From NCBI GenBank assembly GCA_002480525.1, contig DLCH01000068.1, positions 112,543 through 176,542 on the forward strand: DNA of 64,000 bases, given 5' to 3'. Position numbers and translations under genes: made by a program. The notes under the pieces are model-generated. The model did no database searches, was not told the origin of the DNA, and saw nothing but the letters and a program-made list of their open reading frames with translations. The stretch comes from Gammaproteobacteria bacterium UBA7803 (GTDB taxonomy: Bacteria > Pseudomonadota > Gammaproteobacteria > Pseudomonadales > Azotimanducaceae). Positions 9,370 through 20,049 of the stretch are shown one piece after another (the first letter of the stretch is position 1; each line of letters opens with the position of its first letter).

Positions 9370-10140
9370 ATGCAGAACTTCCGCCTGGACGGCAAGCACG
9401 TCGTCGTCACCGGGGCCTCGTCGGGCTTCGGCAGTCATTTCGCCGGCGTGCTCGCCGCGGCCGGCGCCCGGGTGGTGCTCGGGGCGCGGCGCACCGAGAA
9501 GGTCGAGGCCCGGGTCGCCGAGCTGCGCGAGGGCGGCGCCGAAGCCCTCGGCGTCACCCTGGACGTGCGCGACGCGGACAGCATCCGCGAGTGCCTGGCC
9601 ACGGCCGAGGAAGCCTTCGGCCCCATCGACGTGGTGATCAACAACGCCGGCGTCGAGGCGGGTGCCAAGACCTACGCGATGATCGACGAGGACGACTGGG
9701 ACTTCGTCATGGACACCAACCTCAAGGGCGCCTGGATGATGTCCAAGGCCTACACCGAACGCGTGGTGGCCAACGGCCAGGCCGGCGGCAACATCGTCAT
9801 GGTCTCCTCCATCACCGACCGCCGCACCATCAAGGGCCAGTTTCCCTACGCCGTCTCCAAGGGCGCCATGACCCGCATGACCGAGGTCATGGCGCTGGAA
9901 GCAGCCAAGTACCGGATCCGCGTGAACGCGCTGGCGCCGGGCTACATCCTCACCGACGTCAGCCGCCTGCTGCTCGAGAGCGACCAGGCGCCGTCGTTCA
10001 TGAAAGGCATTCCGCTGCGCCGTTTCGGCGAGTTCGAGGACCTGGACGGGCCCCTGCTGCTGCTGGCGTCCGATGCATCGAGCTACATGACCGGCTCGGT
10101 CGTGACCGTCGACGGCGGCCACGTCTGCGCCTCCCTGTGA
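9370..10140 (+). CDS. SDR-family NAD(P)-dependent oxidoreductase
   Basis: 256-aa classical short-chain dehydrogenase: cofactor motif TGASSGFG near residue 16, NNAGV near 92, catalytic Ser in MVSSIT and YAVSK around residue 160. The end SSYMTGSVVTVDGGHVC is the usual SDR C-terminus. GGAGG lies 8 bases before ATG 9370. It is the first gene of a plus-strand run with an epoxide hydrolase and acetoacetyl-CoA synthetase, divergent from ectB, suggesting oxidation or reduction of a hydroxy/keto intermediate in lipid or xenobiotic breakdown. Confidence 0.88.
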   Translation: MQNFRLDGKHVVVTGASSGFGSHFAGVLAAAGARVVLGARRTEKVEARVAELREGGAEALGVTLDVRDADSIRECLATAEEAFGPIDVVINNAGVEAGAKTYAMIDEDDWDFVMDTNLKGAWMMSKAYTERVVANGQAGGNIVMVSSITDRRTIKGQFPYAVSKGAMTRMTEVMALEAAKYRIRVNALAPGYILTDVSRLLLESDQAPSFMKGIPLRRFGEFEDLDGPLLLLASDASSYMTGSVVTVDGGHVCASL

Positions 10141-10162
10141 CGATCAGCGCTGGAGAGCGACC

Positions 10163-11295
10163 GTGAGCGACATCAGACCCTTCCGGATCGACATTCCCGA
10201 GCAGCAGCTCGAGGACCTGCGGGCGCGGCTGGCCCTGACCCGCCTGCCGGAAAAGGAGACCCCCGACGACTGGTCCCAGGGCGTGCCCCTCGCCTACATG
10301 CGGGAGATCCTCGACTACTGGCGCAACGACTACGACTGGCGCCGCGCCGAGGCGAAGCTCAACGAATTCGACGGTTTCCTCACCGAGATCGACGGCCTCG
10401 ACATCCACTTCCTCCACGTCCGTTCGCCGGAGCCGAACGCCCTGCCGCTGATCATGACCCATGGCTGGCCGGGCTCGGTGTGCGAGTTCCTCGAGGTCAT
10501 CGGCCCCCTCGCCGACCCGGCGAGCCACGGCGGCGACCCGGCCGACGCCTTCCACGTGGTCTGCCCGACGCTGCCGGGCTACGGCTTCTCGGGCAAGCCC
10601 GCGGCACCCGGCTGGGGCGTGGAGAAGATCGCCGACGCCTGGGCCGAGCTGATGAAGCGCCTCGGCTACGACAGCTACGTGGCCCAGGGCGGCGACTGGG
10701 GCTCCGCGGTGACCACCGCCATCGGCATCCGCGACCCCGATCACTGCCGGGCGATCCACGTCAACATGGTGTCGGCCCGGCCCGATCCCATCGACGACGA
10801 CCTGAGCGAGCTGGAGAAGCGCGGACTGGCGGGCATGAAGCACTACCAGGACTGGGACTCCGGCTACTCCAAACAGCAGAGCACCCGCCCCCAGACCCTC
10901 GGCTACGGCCTGGTGGACTCGCCGATCGGCCAGGCGGCGTGGATCATGGAGAAGTTCTGGGCCTGGACCGACTGCGACGGCCACCCGGAGAACGCCCTGT
11001 CCCGTGACAAGATGCTCGACGACGTCATGATGTACTGGCTCACCGCCAGCGGCGCCTCGTCGGCACGGCTGTACTGGGAGAGCTTCGGCTCGTTCAGCGC
11101 CGGCGACGTGCAGACGCCCACCGGCTGCAGCATCTTCCCGAAAGAGATCTTCGTCTGCTCCCGGCGCTGGGCGGAGAACCGCTACCGGAACATCATCTAC
11201 TGGAACGAGCTCGACCGCGGCGGCCACTTCGCCGCCTTCGAGCAGCCGGCGCTGTTCGTCGACGAGCTCAGGAACTGCTTCCGCCTGGTGCGGTG

Positions 11296-11296
<1 letters not shown>
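10163..11296 (+). CDS. Epoxide hydrolase (EHN-domain alpha/beta hydrolase)
   Basis: 377 aa. The N-terminal EHN domain begins RPFRIDIPEQQLEDLRARLALTRLP. The alpha/beta fold has oxyanion motif HGWPGS, nucleophile Asp in GGDWGS near residue 178, and base His in the terminal DRGGHFAAFEQP. It opens epoxides to diols; similar enzymes include microsomal-type and juvenile-hormone-type hydrolases. Start GTG 10163 with GGAGAG 6 bases upstream. Its stop overlaps the next start. Confidence 0.9.
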
Positions 11297-13242
<1,946 letters not shown>

Positions 13243-13245
<3 letters not shown>

Positions 13246-13338
13246 CGCCTGCGCACCTGCCTGGCCTGACGCCTGCGCACCTGCGTGTCGTGACGTCCGC
13301 GCACCTGCGTGTCGTGACGTTCGCGCACCTGCGTGTAG
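13243..13338. repeat. Four tandem copies of a 24-bp unit
   Basis: Units at 13243-13266, 13267-13290, 13291-13314 and 13315-13338 are all close to TGACGTCYGCGCACCTGCGT plus GTCG. The first unit begins with the TGA stop of the acetoacetyl-CoA synthetase gene, and the last runs into the next REP element (its GTAG is shared). Copies differ by 1-5 bases, mostly at positions 6-8 and 19-24. Confidence 0.93.
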
Positions 13339-13426
13339 GAGCGGCCTCCCGGCCGCGATCTCTCGATACGAAATCGCCAGGCCGCGGCCTCGCGGGGGCC
13401 GATCGCGGCCGGGAGGCCGCTCCTAC
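13335..13426. repeat. REP-type palindrome 2 (GTAGGAGCG family)
   Basis: GTAGGAGCGGCCTCCCGGCC...ATC at 13335-13360 pairs with its exact inverse at 13401-13426, with a 40-base spacer that is itself GC-rich and partly self-complementary. Same family as the element at 7771-7841 (GTAGGAGCG start, internal palindrome, CGCGATC end). It lies between the synthetase gene and the DUF3604 gene. Confidence 0.88.
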
Positions 13427-13479
13427 ATCTGGGATGGCAGTGCTATAAACACGGTTCGGGCATCGAGAGGGGGAGACTC

Positions 13480-15384
13480 ATGCGCCTGCTCACCATCGTC
13501 GCCGCCGTCACGCTGACCGCGACCATCACCGGCTGCAGCCAGCCCGGCCAACCCGGCGAGGCGGACCCCGAAGCCACCGCGCCGGCGCCGGACGCGGCCC
13601 CAGCCACGCCCGGCGCCTCACCGTCCGGCGGCCGCAGCGTCTATTTCGGCGACCTGCACGTGCACACCCTGTACTCCTTCGACGCGTTCATCTTCGGCAC
13701 CCGGGCGACGCCGGACGACGCGTACCGCTACGCCAAGGGCGAGGCGATCCGCCATCCGGCCGGGTTCGACGTGCAGCTCGACCGGCCCCTCGACTTCTAC
13801 GCCGTCACCGACCACGCCATGTTCCTCGGCAATCTGCCCGCCTGGGCCGAAGGCGAAGGCGCGACCGCGGACCACCCGGTGGCCGAGCGCATCCGCGACG
13901 CCACCAGCGTGGCGGCGCGCACCGAGGCGTTCCTCGGCATGCGTCCCTACCTGCAGGAGGGCGCGGACAACGAGCTGCTCGACCTCGGCGTCGTCCGCTC
14001 GGCCTGGGCGGACATCCGCGAGGCCGCCGCCCGGCACGACGACCCGGGCCGGTTCACGACCTTCGTGGCCTACGAGTACACGGCCGCGCCGGATCAGCAG
14101 AACCTGCACCGCAACGTCATCTTCCGCAGCGACGCGGCCCCCGAGCTGCCCTTCAGCCGGCTCGACTCGATGAACCCAGAGCGGCTGTGGGACTGGATGG
14201 ACGAGCTGCGCGACCGCGGCATCGAGTCCCTGGCCATTCCCCACAATTCCAACGGCTCCAACGGCCAGATGTTCGCCCTGGCGGACTGGGCCGGCGATCC
14301 GCTGGACGCCGCCTACGCCGACCAGCGGCGCCGCAACGAGCCGCTGGTGGAGATCACCCAGGTCAAGGGCACCTCCGAGACCCATCCGGCCCTGTCGCCC
14401 AACGACGAGTGGGCCGGATTCGAGATCATGCCCTACCGGATCGCCACCTGGCAGGACAGCGAGCCTTCCGGCAGCTACGTGCGGGAGGCGCTGCTTAACG
14501 GCATCGCCTTCGAGGCCGCCGGGGGGTTCAACCCGTTCCAGTTCGGCATCGTCGGCGCCAGCGACACCCACACCGGCGCCGCGTCCCTGCAGGAAGACGC
14601 CTACTTCAGCAAGGTGGGCCTGCTGGATGCCACGCCCCAGCTTCGCGGTTCGGTTCCCCTCGACCAACCCGACGCGGACGGCAACGCCTACCGGGAGGTG
14701 TACTACGACACCTGGGGCGCGTCGGGCCTGACCGGGGTCTGGGCCGAGCACAACGACCGGGGCGCGATCTACGACGCGTTCCGCCGCCGCGAGACCTTCG
14801 CCACCAGCGGGCCGCGCATCGTCGTCCGGCTGTTCGCCGGCTTCGGGCTGCCCGGGGACGCCCATCGGCGGCCGGACCTGGCCGAGCTCGGCTACCGCCT
14901 CGGCGTGCCCATGGGCGGCGACCTCGCGCCCGGCGACGGCCCGCCGGTCTTCGTCGCCAGCGCCCTGCAGGACCCGCTCGGCACGCCGCTGCAGCGTCTG
15001 CAGATCGTCAAGGGCTGGGTCGAGGACGGCACGCCCCGCGAGCGCATCTACGACGTCGCCTGCGCCGACGGCCTCGAACCGGACCCGGAATCCCGCCGCT
15101 GCCCCGACAACGGCGCCCGGGTCGACCTCGAGACCTGCCGGATCACCGAGGGGCGAGGCGCGGCCGAACTGGCCGTCACCTGGCAGGACCCGGACTTCGA
15201 TTCGCACCAGGAGGCGTTCTACTACCTGCGGGCGCTGGAGAACCCCACCTGCCGCTGGTCGACCTGGGATGCCGTCCGCGCCGGCGTGGCGCCTCGGCCG
15301 GACCTCGCCGCGACCATTCAGGAGCGGGCCTGGTCCTCGCCGATCTGGTATCACGGCACGGCGGGCGGCCCGCCGGAGGGCTGA
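13480..15384 (+). CDS. DUF3604 lipoprotein (PHP-like metal hydrolase fold)
   Basis: 634 aa. Lipoprotein signal MRLLTIVAAVTLTATITGCS with the lipid Cys near residue 19, then a low-complexity Pro/Ala linker. The mature domain opens with GDLHVHTLYSFDA, the metal-binding HxH of PHP-like domains, followed by VTDHAMFL, AIPHNSN and GASDTHTG, which supply further His/Asp ligands. This is the DUF3604 pattern, probably an envelope-anchored metal-dependent hydrolase of unknown substrate. Preceded by GAGAGGGGG before ATG 13480. Confidence 0.86.
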   Translation: MRLLTIVAAVTLTATITGCSQPGQPGEADPEATAPAPDAAPATPGASPSGGRSVYFGDLHVHTLYSFDAFIFGTRATPDDAYRYAKGEAIRHPAGFDVQLDRPLDFYAVTDHAMFLGNLPAWAEGEGATADHPVAERIRDATSVAARTEAFLGMRPYLQEGADNELLDLGVVRSAWADIREAAARHDDPGRFTTFVAYEYTAAPDQQNLHRNVIFRSDAAPELPFSRLDSMNPERLWDWMDELRDRGIESLAIPHNSNGSNGQMFALADWAGDPLDAAYADQRRRNEPLVEITQVKGTSETHPALSPNDEWAGFEIMPYRIATWQDSEPSGSYVREALLNGIAFEAAGGFNPFQFGIVGASDTHTGAASLQEDAYFSKVGLLDATPQLRGSVPLDQPDADGNAYREVYYDTWGASGLTGVWAEHNDRGAIYDAFRRRETFATSGPRIVVRLFAGFGLPGDAHRRPDLAELGYRLGVPMGGDLAPGDGPPVFVASALQDPLGTPLQRLQIVKGWVEDGTPRERIYDVACADGLEPDPESRRCPDNGARVDLETCRITEGRGAAELAVTWQDPDFDSHQEAFYYLRALENPTCRWSTWDAVRAGVAPRPDLAATIQERAWSSPIWYHGTAGGPPEG

Positions 15385-15451
15385 CCCGGCGACGCCCCGA
15401 ATGCGGCCGCACTGTGTTAGCGTGACGGCTCCACCCTGCATCGAGGCGGCC

Positions 15452-15772
15452 GTGTCGGAGTTGCGTCGGCAGTTCGAGGAGCTCGGTGACAACGTCACCC
15501 GGCTGATCGGCCTGCTGGAAGAGTCGGAAGACCCGTTCTGGATCCCGTACCTGCGCCGCGGGCTGGCCCAGGTGCGCGAGAACCGGCTGTCCGGCGCCAC
15601 CTTCATCCTGGGCTGCTTCGGCGGCCACGAGACCTTCTCGGATCTGGTGATCGGGCGTCGTTTCGAGGACTCCGACCCGCTGAAATTCCGCAATCTGAAC
15701 GCCCGCCTCGACCACCTGCGCACCCGGACGTTCGAGTCCGCCAACGCCATCACGTCGCGACGGGCCTGGTGA
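15452..15772 (+). CDS. Small hypothetical protein (106 aa)
   Basis: Helical N-terminus (VSELRRQFEELGDNVTRLIG) followed by FWIPYLRRGLAQVRENRL and GATFILGCFGGHETFSDL. No signal or membrane helix. GTG 15452 with a GAGG six bases before it is my preferred start; GTG 15422 and ATG 15401 are in frame. The family is unknown to me; the middle resembles small cytoplasmic proteins of polymorphic immunity type, but that is a guess. Confidence 0.55.
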   Translation: MSELRRQFEELGDNVTRLIGLLEESEDPFWIPYLRRGLAQVRENRLSGATFILGCFGGHETFSDLVIGRRFEDSDPLKFRNLNARLDHLRTRTFESANAITSRRAW

Positions 15773-15842
15773 TCGCCATGGAACTGTCATCTGCCTTGTG
15801 ATATTTCTAGGGGCCGGGAAGGAAAGCAGCAAAGGCCCCGAG

Positions 15843-16157
15843 GTGTTCAAACGCAAATCGAGTGGGCGCAAAACGCCCGTCAGAACCCTGAGCCACCTGT
15901 TCCACGGCATCGCCATCGAGCCCTGTGAGGGCGCCTGCGACGCTGCGCAGGCACTGGTCGGATCACGATTCCTGAGCGACGAAGCGCCGCGCCTGCCACT
16001 GGACGGCTGCACCAGCGCGGGGACCTGCCAGTGCGTGTACCGCCATTTCACCGACCGCCGGACCGAGGTCCGGCGCGAGGCCGACATGGGCCTGCCGATG
16101 CGGCAGGTGCCGGAGGACAAGCGCTACGGGGCCGGCCGCCGGGTGACCGACGCCTGA
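15843..16157 (+). CDS. Small Cys-containing hypothetical protein with DRRxxxRR motif
   Basis: 104-aa basic protein. Conserved-looking core: HGIAIEPCEGACDAAQAL, RFLSDEAPRLPLDGC, then CQCVYRHFTDRRTEVRRE. The C-x-C plus DRR-x3-RR arrangement recurs in small proteobacterial proteins of unknown function and may bind metal. GTG 15843 with AAAGG upstream fits the conserved part; GTG 15798 would add 15 residues translated across a GGGGCC/GGCCCC hairpin (15810-15839). Confidence 0.6.
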   Translation: MFKRKSSGRKTPVRTLSHLFHGIAIEPCEGACDAAQALVGSRFLSDEAPRLPLDGCTSAGTCQCVYRHFTDRRTEVRREADMGLPMRQVPEDKRYGAGRRVTDA

Positions 16158-16172
16158 GCGGCCCGCCGCCGC

Positions 16173-16682
16173 TCAGCCGCCGTCGCCGGAGCCATCCCCG
16201 GTACTCCGGGCCGCTCGGCCGGAGAACGGCGGATTCCGCCTGAACTTCACCGACCACAGCCCCTTCGGGTGCCACGGCTGGGCCTCGCTCGTCCAGATGT
16301 GTGTCCTGGTCTTGAACGACGATGGATCGTCGAGCGCCCCGACTTTGACCGCGTACGCGTCCGGCATGCCCTCGCTGTAGGAATACAGCGGCGACCCGCA
16401 GGTGGCGCAGAACACCCGGGTGACGAGGTTGCCCGCCTCGGACAGGGTGGCGAACTCTCCGGGGTGGCCGCGGGTGACGCGGAACTGATCCCGCGGCACG
16501 CCCACCAGATAGGCGGGACCGCCGCCGGAGGCGTACTGGCAGGCCCGGCAGTGGCAGATGGTGCGGAAGGCGACCGGCTCGTAGAAGCCGAATCGGATCT
16601 CGCCGCAGGCGCAACCGCCGCTGACCTTCGTTCTGCCGTCTTCCAGCACCATGTCCCTGCGTCCCTGCCCCTGGCCGTCCAT
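16173..16682 (-). CDS. GFA-family zinc protein (glutathione-dependent formaldehyde-activating enzyme-like)
   Basis: 169 aa from ATG 16682 (ATG 16652 is possible and closer to the domain). Zinc ligands of the GFA/CENP-V fold: GGCACGEIRF, CHCRACQ and FCATCG. The family includes glutathione-dependent formaldehyde-activating enzymes and many of unknown role. The gene stands alone on the minus strand, convergent with the small DRR protein and divergent from the CsgG-like gene. Confidence 0.85.
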   Translation of the reverse strand: MDGQGQGRRDMVLEDGRTKVSGGCACGEIRFGFYEPVAFRTICHCRACQYASGGGPAYLVGVPRDQFRVTRGHPGEFATLSEAGNLVTRVFCATCGSPLYSYSEGMPDAYAVKVGALDDPSSFKTRTHIWTSEAQPWHPKGLWSVKFRRNPPFSGRAARSTGDGSGDGG

Positions 16683-16777
16683 TCTGCCATTCAATCCGGC
16701 TGCGGCGAAGGCGGGTCGGTTGACCGTGCCCCGGGCGGTCGGCAGACTTGCCCGACATCGACGGAGGGAAGGGAACC

Positions 16778-17803
16778 GTGAGCCAACGAGCAATCTGCGC
16801 CGCTCTGCTGGCGCTTGTCGTCACCGGCACGGCATCCGCGGCCGGCGTGACCGGCATGAAACAGGGGGCCGGCGGCAGCGCGGTCCAGGGCGCGGCCGGC
16901 ACCAGCGGCAGCACCGGCGGCGACGGCCTCGAGCGCTGCGACCGCCCGCTCGGCGCCATGGCCGTGGTGGAGCCCCAGGACTACGTGATGGCCTCGCTGT
17001 CCCGCTATTCGCTCGGCTCGCCCACCAGCATCATCCGCATGATGATCCAGCAGTCCAACTGCTTCATCGTGGTGGAGCGCGGCATGGGCATGCAGAACAT
17101 GATGCAGGAGCGCGCCCTGATGGAATCCGGGGAGCTGCGCGGCGGCTCCAACTACGGCGGCGGCCAGATGGTGGCCGCCGACTTCGTGCTGACCCCGAAC
17201 ATCGTGTTCTCCGACAACGACGCCGGCGGCGTCGGCGGTGCCATCGGCGGCCTGTTCGGCCGCGCGGGCCGGGTAGTCGGCGCGGTCGCCGGGGGCCTGA
17301 AGTTCAAGGAAGCCCAGACCAGCATGCTGGTGGCGGACGCCCGCTCCGGCGTGCAGGTCGCGGCCGCCGAGGGCAGCGCCCGCAAGGCCGATCTGTCGCT
17401 GGGCGGCGTGCTGTTCGGCGGCGGCGCCGTCGGCGGGCTCGGCGGTTACGGCAGCACCGACGAGGGCAAGGTCATCGCCGCGAGCCTGGTGGACAACTTC
17501 AACAACGTGGTCGGCGTGATCCGCAACGACCCGAACCTGGTCCGCGACGTCGGCTCCCTGGCCGACGAAGCGGCCGCCGGCGGCTCGACGGTCGCAGGGG
17601 CCGTGTTCAGCGCCGGCGACGTGCTGCGGCCGAAGATCAACGGCGTGAAGCTGATGGCGTCACCGAGCGACGGCGGCGCGGAGCTGGCAGCCCTGAAGAA
17701 GACCGACGAACTGGTGTTCCTCGGCGAGGAGGCCGACGGCTTCGTGCGCATCGAGAGCGGTCACGGCGGCGGCTGGGTCAAGAAGGTCCTCGTCACCGAC
17801 TGA
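16778..17803 (+). CDS. CsgG/HfaB-like secretion protein with C-terminal SH3 domain
   Basis: 341 aa. GTG 16778 has a strong GGAGGGAAGGG upstream, and a signal peptide ends near ASAA. The body carries the CsgG-type pattern: IRMMIQQSNCFIVVERGMGMQNMMQERALMES, then ADFVLTPNIVFSDND and a glycine-rich stretch (GGVGGAIGGLFGRAGRV). The last ~50 residues (VKLMASPSDGGAELAALKKT..GGWVKKVLV) look like a bacterial SH3 domain. CsgG proteins form outer-membrane secretion channels, but this one lacks an obvious lipobox, so a periplasmic role is equally possible. Confidence 0.65.
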   Translation: MSQRAICAALLALVVTGTASAAGVTGMKQGAGGSAVQGAAGTSGSTGGDGLERCDRPLGAMAVVEPQDYVMASLSRYSLGSPTSIIRMMIQQSNCFIVVERGMGMQNMMQERALMESGELRGGSNYGGGQMVAADFVLTPNIVFSDNDAGGVGGAIGGLFGRAGRVVGAVAGGLKFKEAQTSMLVADARSGVQVAAAEGSARKADLSLGGVLFGGGAVGGLGGYGSTDEGKVIAASLVDNFNNVVGVIRNDPNLVRDVGSLADEAAAGGSTVAGAVFSAGDVLRPKINGVKLMASPSDGGAELAALKKTDELVFLGEEADGFVRIESGHGGGWVKKVLVTD

Positions 17804-17908
17804 TCCTCGCGCCGGCGGGGCCGGGCCACGGCCCCGCATCCACCCGTGAGCGCGCTCGCCCGTGGCAGCGCTGTCATGTGCAAGCCCTCCCCCGCGGCAG
17901 CACGCTTC

Positions 17909-17942
17909 CGTGGGAGCGCTCTCCAGAGCGCGATCTCCCACG
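17909..17942. repeat. REP-type palindrome 3 (short variant)
   Basis: CGTGGGAGCGCTCTCCAGAGCGCGATCTCCCACG: the outer CGTGGGAG pairs with CTCCCACG and the inner CGCTCT pairs with AGAGCG. Related to elements 1 and 2 (TxGGAGCG..CGCGATC) but a single unit. It separates the converging CsgG-like and UGSC genes. Confidence 0.72.
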
Positions 17943-17953
17943 CCAGCCCTGCC

Positions 17954-18475
17954 TCAATCCTGGGTCAGCGCCGCCAGCACGGCATCGACGATGCCCTCCG
18001 CCTTGCCACGCATCTCGTCGTCGGTGGCGTCCTGAATCGGATGGGGCACGAAGACCCGCTTCGCATCCACCATGCCCAGCGCCCTGGCCTGGGTCTCCGC
18101 CGCGTCCCGGAACTCGCTGGACGCGATGGTCACCGCCGGGGTGCCCTGAATCTCGAACCATACCGTGTCATGCAAACTGCACGTGGTACAGGAGCCTCAG
18201 TCGGCCAGCGCCTCGATGACGAAGTCCGCCTCGCCGGCGATCTCGCGCCGCAGGGCGTCGGGCGCCGGCTTGGTGAAGGTCGGCTTGCGGAATCGCTTCA
18301 CGGTGATGCCCGGCGCCCGCTCGGTGAGCAGAGCCTCGAGCCGGTCCAGCAGCACGTCGCCGCGCGGCTTGATGATGTCGAGCAGCGCGACCGTGCCGTG
18401 CAGCGCCGCCGGGCGCGGTGTGATCTGCCGCTCGACGGGCGTGCGCTCGTCGGTGGGGTCCAGAATGGTCGTCAT
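17954..18475 (-). CDS. UGSC-family selenoprotein (in-frame TGA read as selenocysteine)
   Basis: Read through the TGA at 18197-18199, the frame from ATG 18475 gives 173 aa: residues 1-92 end in DFVIEALAD, residue 93 is TGA, and residues 94 on read GSCTTCSLHDTVWFEIQGTP to TAA-free stop at 17954. The motif U-G-S-C-T-T-C-S is the signature of the UGSC family, known from marine metagenome surveys as selenocysteine-containing. Both halves are needed for one conserved protein, so ordinary gene calling would report two fragments. A GSC/TTC pair suggests a redox site. ATG overlaps the stop of the thioredoxin-fusion gene (ATGA). Function is unknown. Confidence 0.85.
18162..18199 (-). promoter_or_regulatory. 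Selenocysteine UGA and candidate bacterial SECIS hairpin
   Basis: After the UGA (18199-18197) on the minus strand, offsets 10-35 can fold. GUGC (15-18) pairs with GCAU (24-27) around an AGUUU loop, and ACC (10-12) pairs with GGU (33-35). A hairpin with a short GU-containing apical loop 16-37 bases after UGA is the bacterial SECIS pattern recognised by SelB. The fold was found by eye; alternative pairings exist. Confidence 0.5.
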
Positions 18476-20049
18476 GTCACCTCCTCGATTTTGGCGGAGA
18501 CCGACTGGGAGCCGATCTCGCCGATGGCCCAGCCGTGGAAGGCGCCGGAGAACTTTCCGGCGTCCGACCCGGCGACCACGATGTGAATGTCCTCGCTGCG
18601 GCGGAACTTCGGCAGCCGCTTGTCCAGCTCCTCGTCACTCATCCCGTCCGCCGCGGCGCGCCGGAAACCGGTGCCCGAGCGCTCGTTCTCGACCAGTTCG
18701 CGGATCGGCCGGGCGCTGACCTCCTGGATGCGCGCCCGCAGCTCCTCCTTGCCCCAGCCGTCCCGCTGGAGCGTGTCGAGATGCTCGGGGCACACCACCA
18801 GCAGGGTGTCCGTGACGTAGTGCATCTGGGGGCTGAAGGCCGCTTCCAGGCACTGTCCCATGGTACCTGCGAGCTGGCTCGCGGTGCGGGACTCCTGGTC
18901 GACGATCTGCACCGGACCGCTGGTCATGGCGAACAGGCTCACCACCGAGTCCGTAGGCTCGAAGCCGCGCTCGACGTGCAGCGGCGTCCAGGGGCTGCGC
19001 TCCTCCCACTCCGCGAAGCACATGGTGAACTTCATCGGGTTGCCCAGCGTCGAGCGCTCGGTGCCGCCGGGGCGCGCGCCGCCGACGTTGCGCAGCACCA
19101 GCCGCAGCGCCCGGCCGATGGTGGCATTGGCCCGGTTGCCCTGCCCCAGCGCGCCGAGCCCCATGTTCATGCCCAGCCGCTGCCGGATCGGGCCGTTCAC
19201 CACCATCACCGGGCTCGCGCCCATGGTGGTGGACATCACCCCGTGGGCGTTGAACCGGTCGGTGCAGGCCGCCTCGAGGGCCGCGATCACCACCGGCAGG
19301 TACTCGGGCCGGCAGCCCGCCATCACCGCGTTGATCGCCACCTTCTCCACCGTGGCCTCGGCCAGGTTCGGCGGCACCACGGCCACCACCTCCTGGGGGT
19401 CGCGGGCCGTGCCGGACAGCATCCGCATCACCCGTTCGGGGGTCGGCGGCACCACCGGCAGGCCGTCGGTCATGCCCTGGTCGAACAGGAACTCGTGGGG
19501 GTCGTCGGCGCTGGCGACCTCGATGCGCCGGGCGCGCAGCGGACTGCCGCCGGCCCGGGCGGCGAGCCGCTCGGCGATCAGCGGATCGGCGGACCTGCTG
19601 CCGCAGCCGGGACGCCAGGCCGGCAGAGCCTGCCAGTCGACCTCCGGCGCCACAATCCCAAGCGCTTCGCTCAGCGCGGCGGTCAGCGCCTGCCACTCCT
19701 CGCGCACGAAACCCACCACCGACTGCTCCTCCCCCTCGCCGCCGGTGACGAACAGGGTCGGGACCACGTCCAGTTCCCAGTCGTAGGACACGGTGAGCTC
19801 GGCATCGTCCAGCAGCGGCGCGGCCAGCTCGAAGCGCTCTTCCAGCATTCGATTGCCGGCTTCGTCCTGGCCCACGACCAGAAACGGCAGGTGCCCGGCG
19901 AAGTGCGCGCGCAGCCGCTCGACCGTCGGCAGGATCTCCAGGCAGGTCGGACAGTCGTCCTTGACGAAGCAGACCACGCTGCGCTCGGCCGGGTCGAACC
20001 GGCGGCGCTCGCCGGCGCCGTCCGTCAGCTCGAAGGCGGAACGGGTCAC
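18472..20049 (-). CDS. Thioredoxin-domain fusion protein associated with UGSC selenoprotein
   Basis: 525 aa from GTG 20049, which overlaps the preceding stop (GTGA). Residues ~1-125 are thioredoxin-like: SVVCFVKDDCPTCLEILPTV gives a CPTC active site, and VVPTLF supplies the cis-proline. Residues ~170-525 form a second domain with DQGMTDGLPVVPPTPERV, PPNLAEATVEKVAINAVMAGC and ASPVMVVNGPIRQRLG, a conserved module I know only as a companion of UGSC proteins. Translational coupling on both sides implies a complex or redox relay. The role of the C-terminal domain is unknown. Confidence 0.72.
   Translation of the reverse strand: MTRSAFELTDGAGERRRFDPAERSVVCFVKDDCPTCLEILPTVERLRAHFAGHLPFLVVGQDEAGNRMLEERFELAAPLLDDAELTVSYDWELDVVPTLFVTGGEGEEQSVVGFVREEWQALTAALSEALGIVAPEVDWQALPAWRPGCGSRSADPLIAERLAARAGGSPLRARRIEVASADDPHEFLFDQGMTDGLPVVPPTPERVMRMLSGTARDPQEVVAVVPPNLAEATVEKVAINAVMAGCRPEYLPVVIAALEAACTDRFNAHGVMSTTMGASPVMVVNGPIRQRLGMNMGLGALGQGNRANATIGRALRLVLRNVGGARPGGTERSTLGNPMKFTMCFAEWEERSPWTPLHVERGFEPTDSVVSLFAMTSGPVQIVDQESRTASQLAGTMGQCLEAAFSPQMHYVTDTLLVVCPEHLDTLQRDGWGKEELRARIQEVSARPIRELVENERSGTGFRRAAADGMSDEELDKRLPKFRRSEDIHIVVAGSDAGKFSGAFHGWAIGEIGSQSVSAKIEEVT

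Noticed and set aside
15810..15839. GGCCGGGAAGGAAAGCAGCAAAGGCC, resembling the tip of bacterial 4.5S SRP RNA
   Set aside because: The conserved GGAAGGAAGCAGCC spacing is not kept, and I see no matching long 5'/3' stem of the ~100-base SRP RNA around it. Treated as a chance hairpin before a small gene.
18197..18199. TGA as an ordinary nonsense mutation making a pseudogene
   Set aside because: Both sides of the TGA keep the family sequence, and the TGA falls exactly at the U of the U-G-S-C signature; no other stop or frameshift is present.
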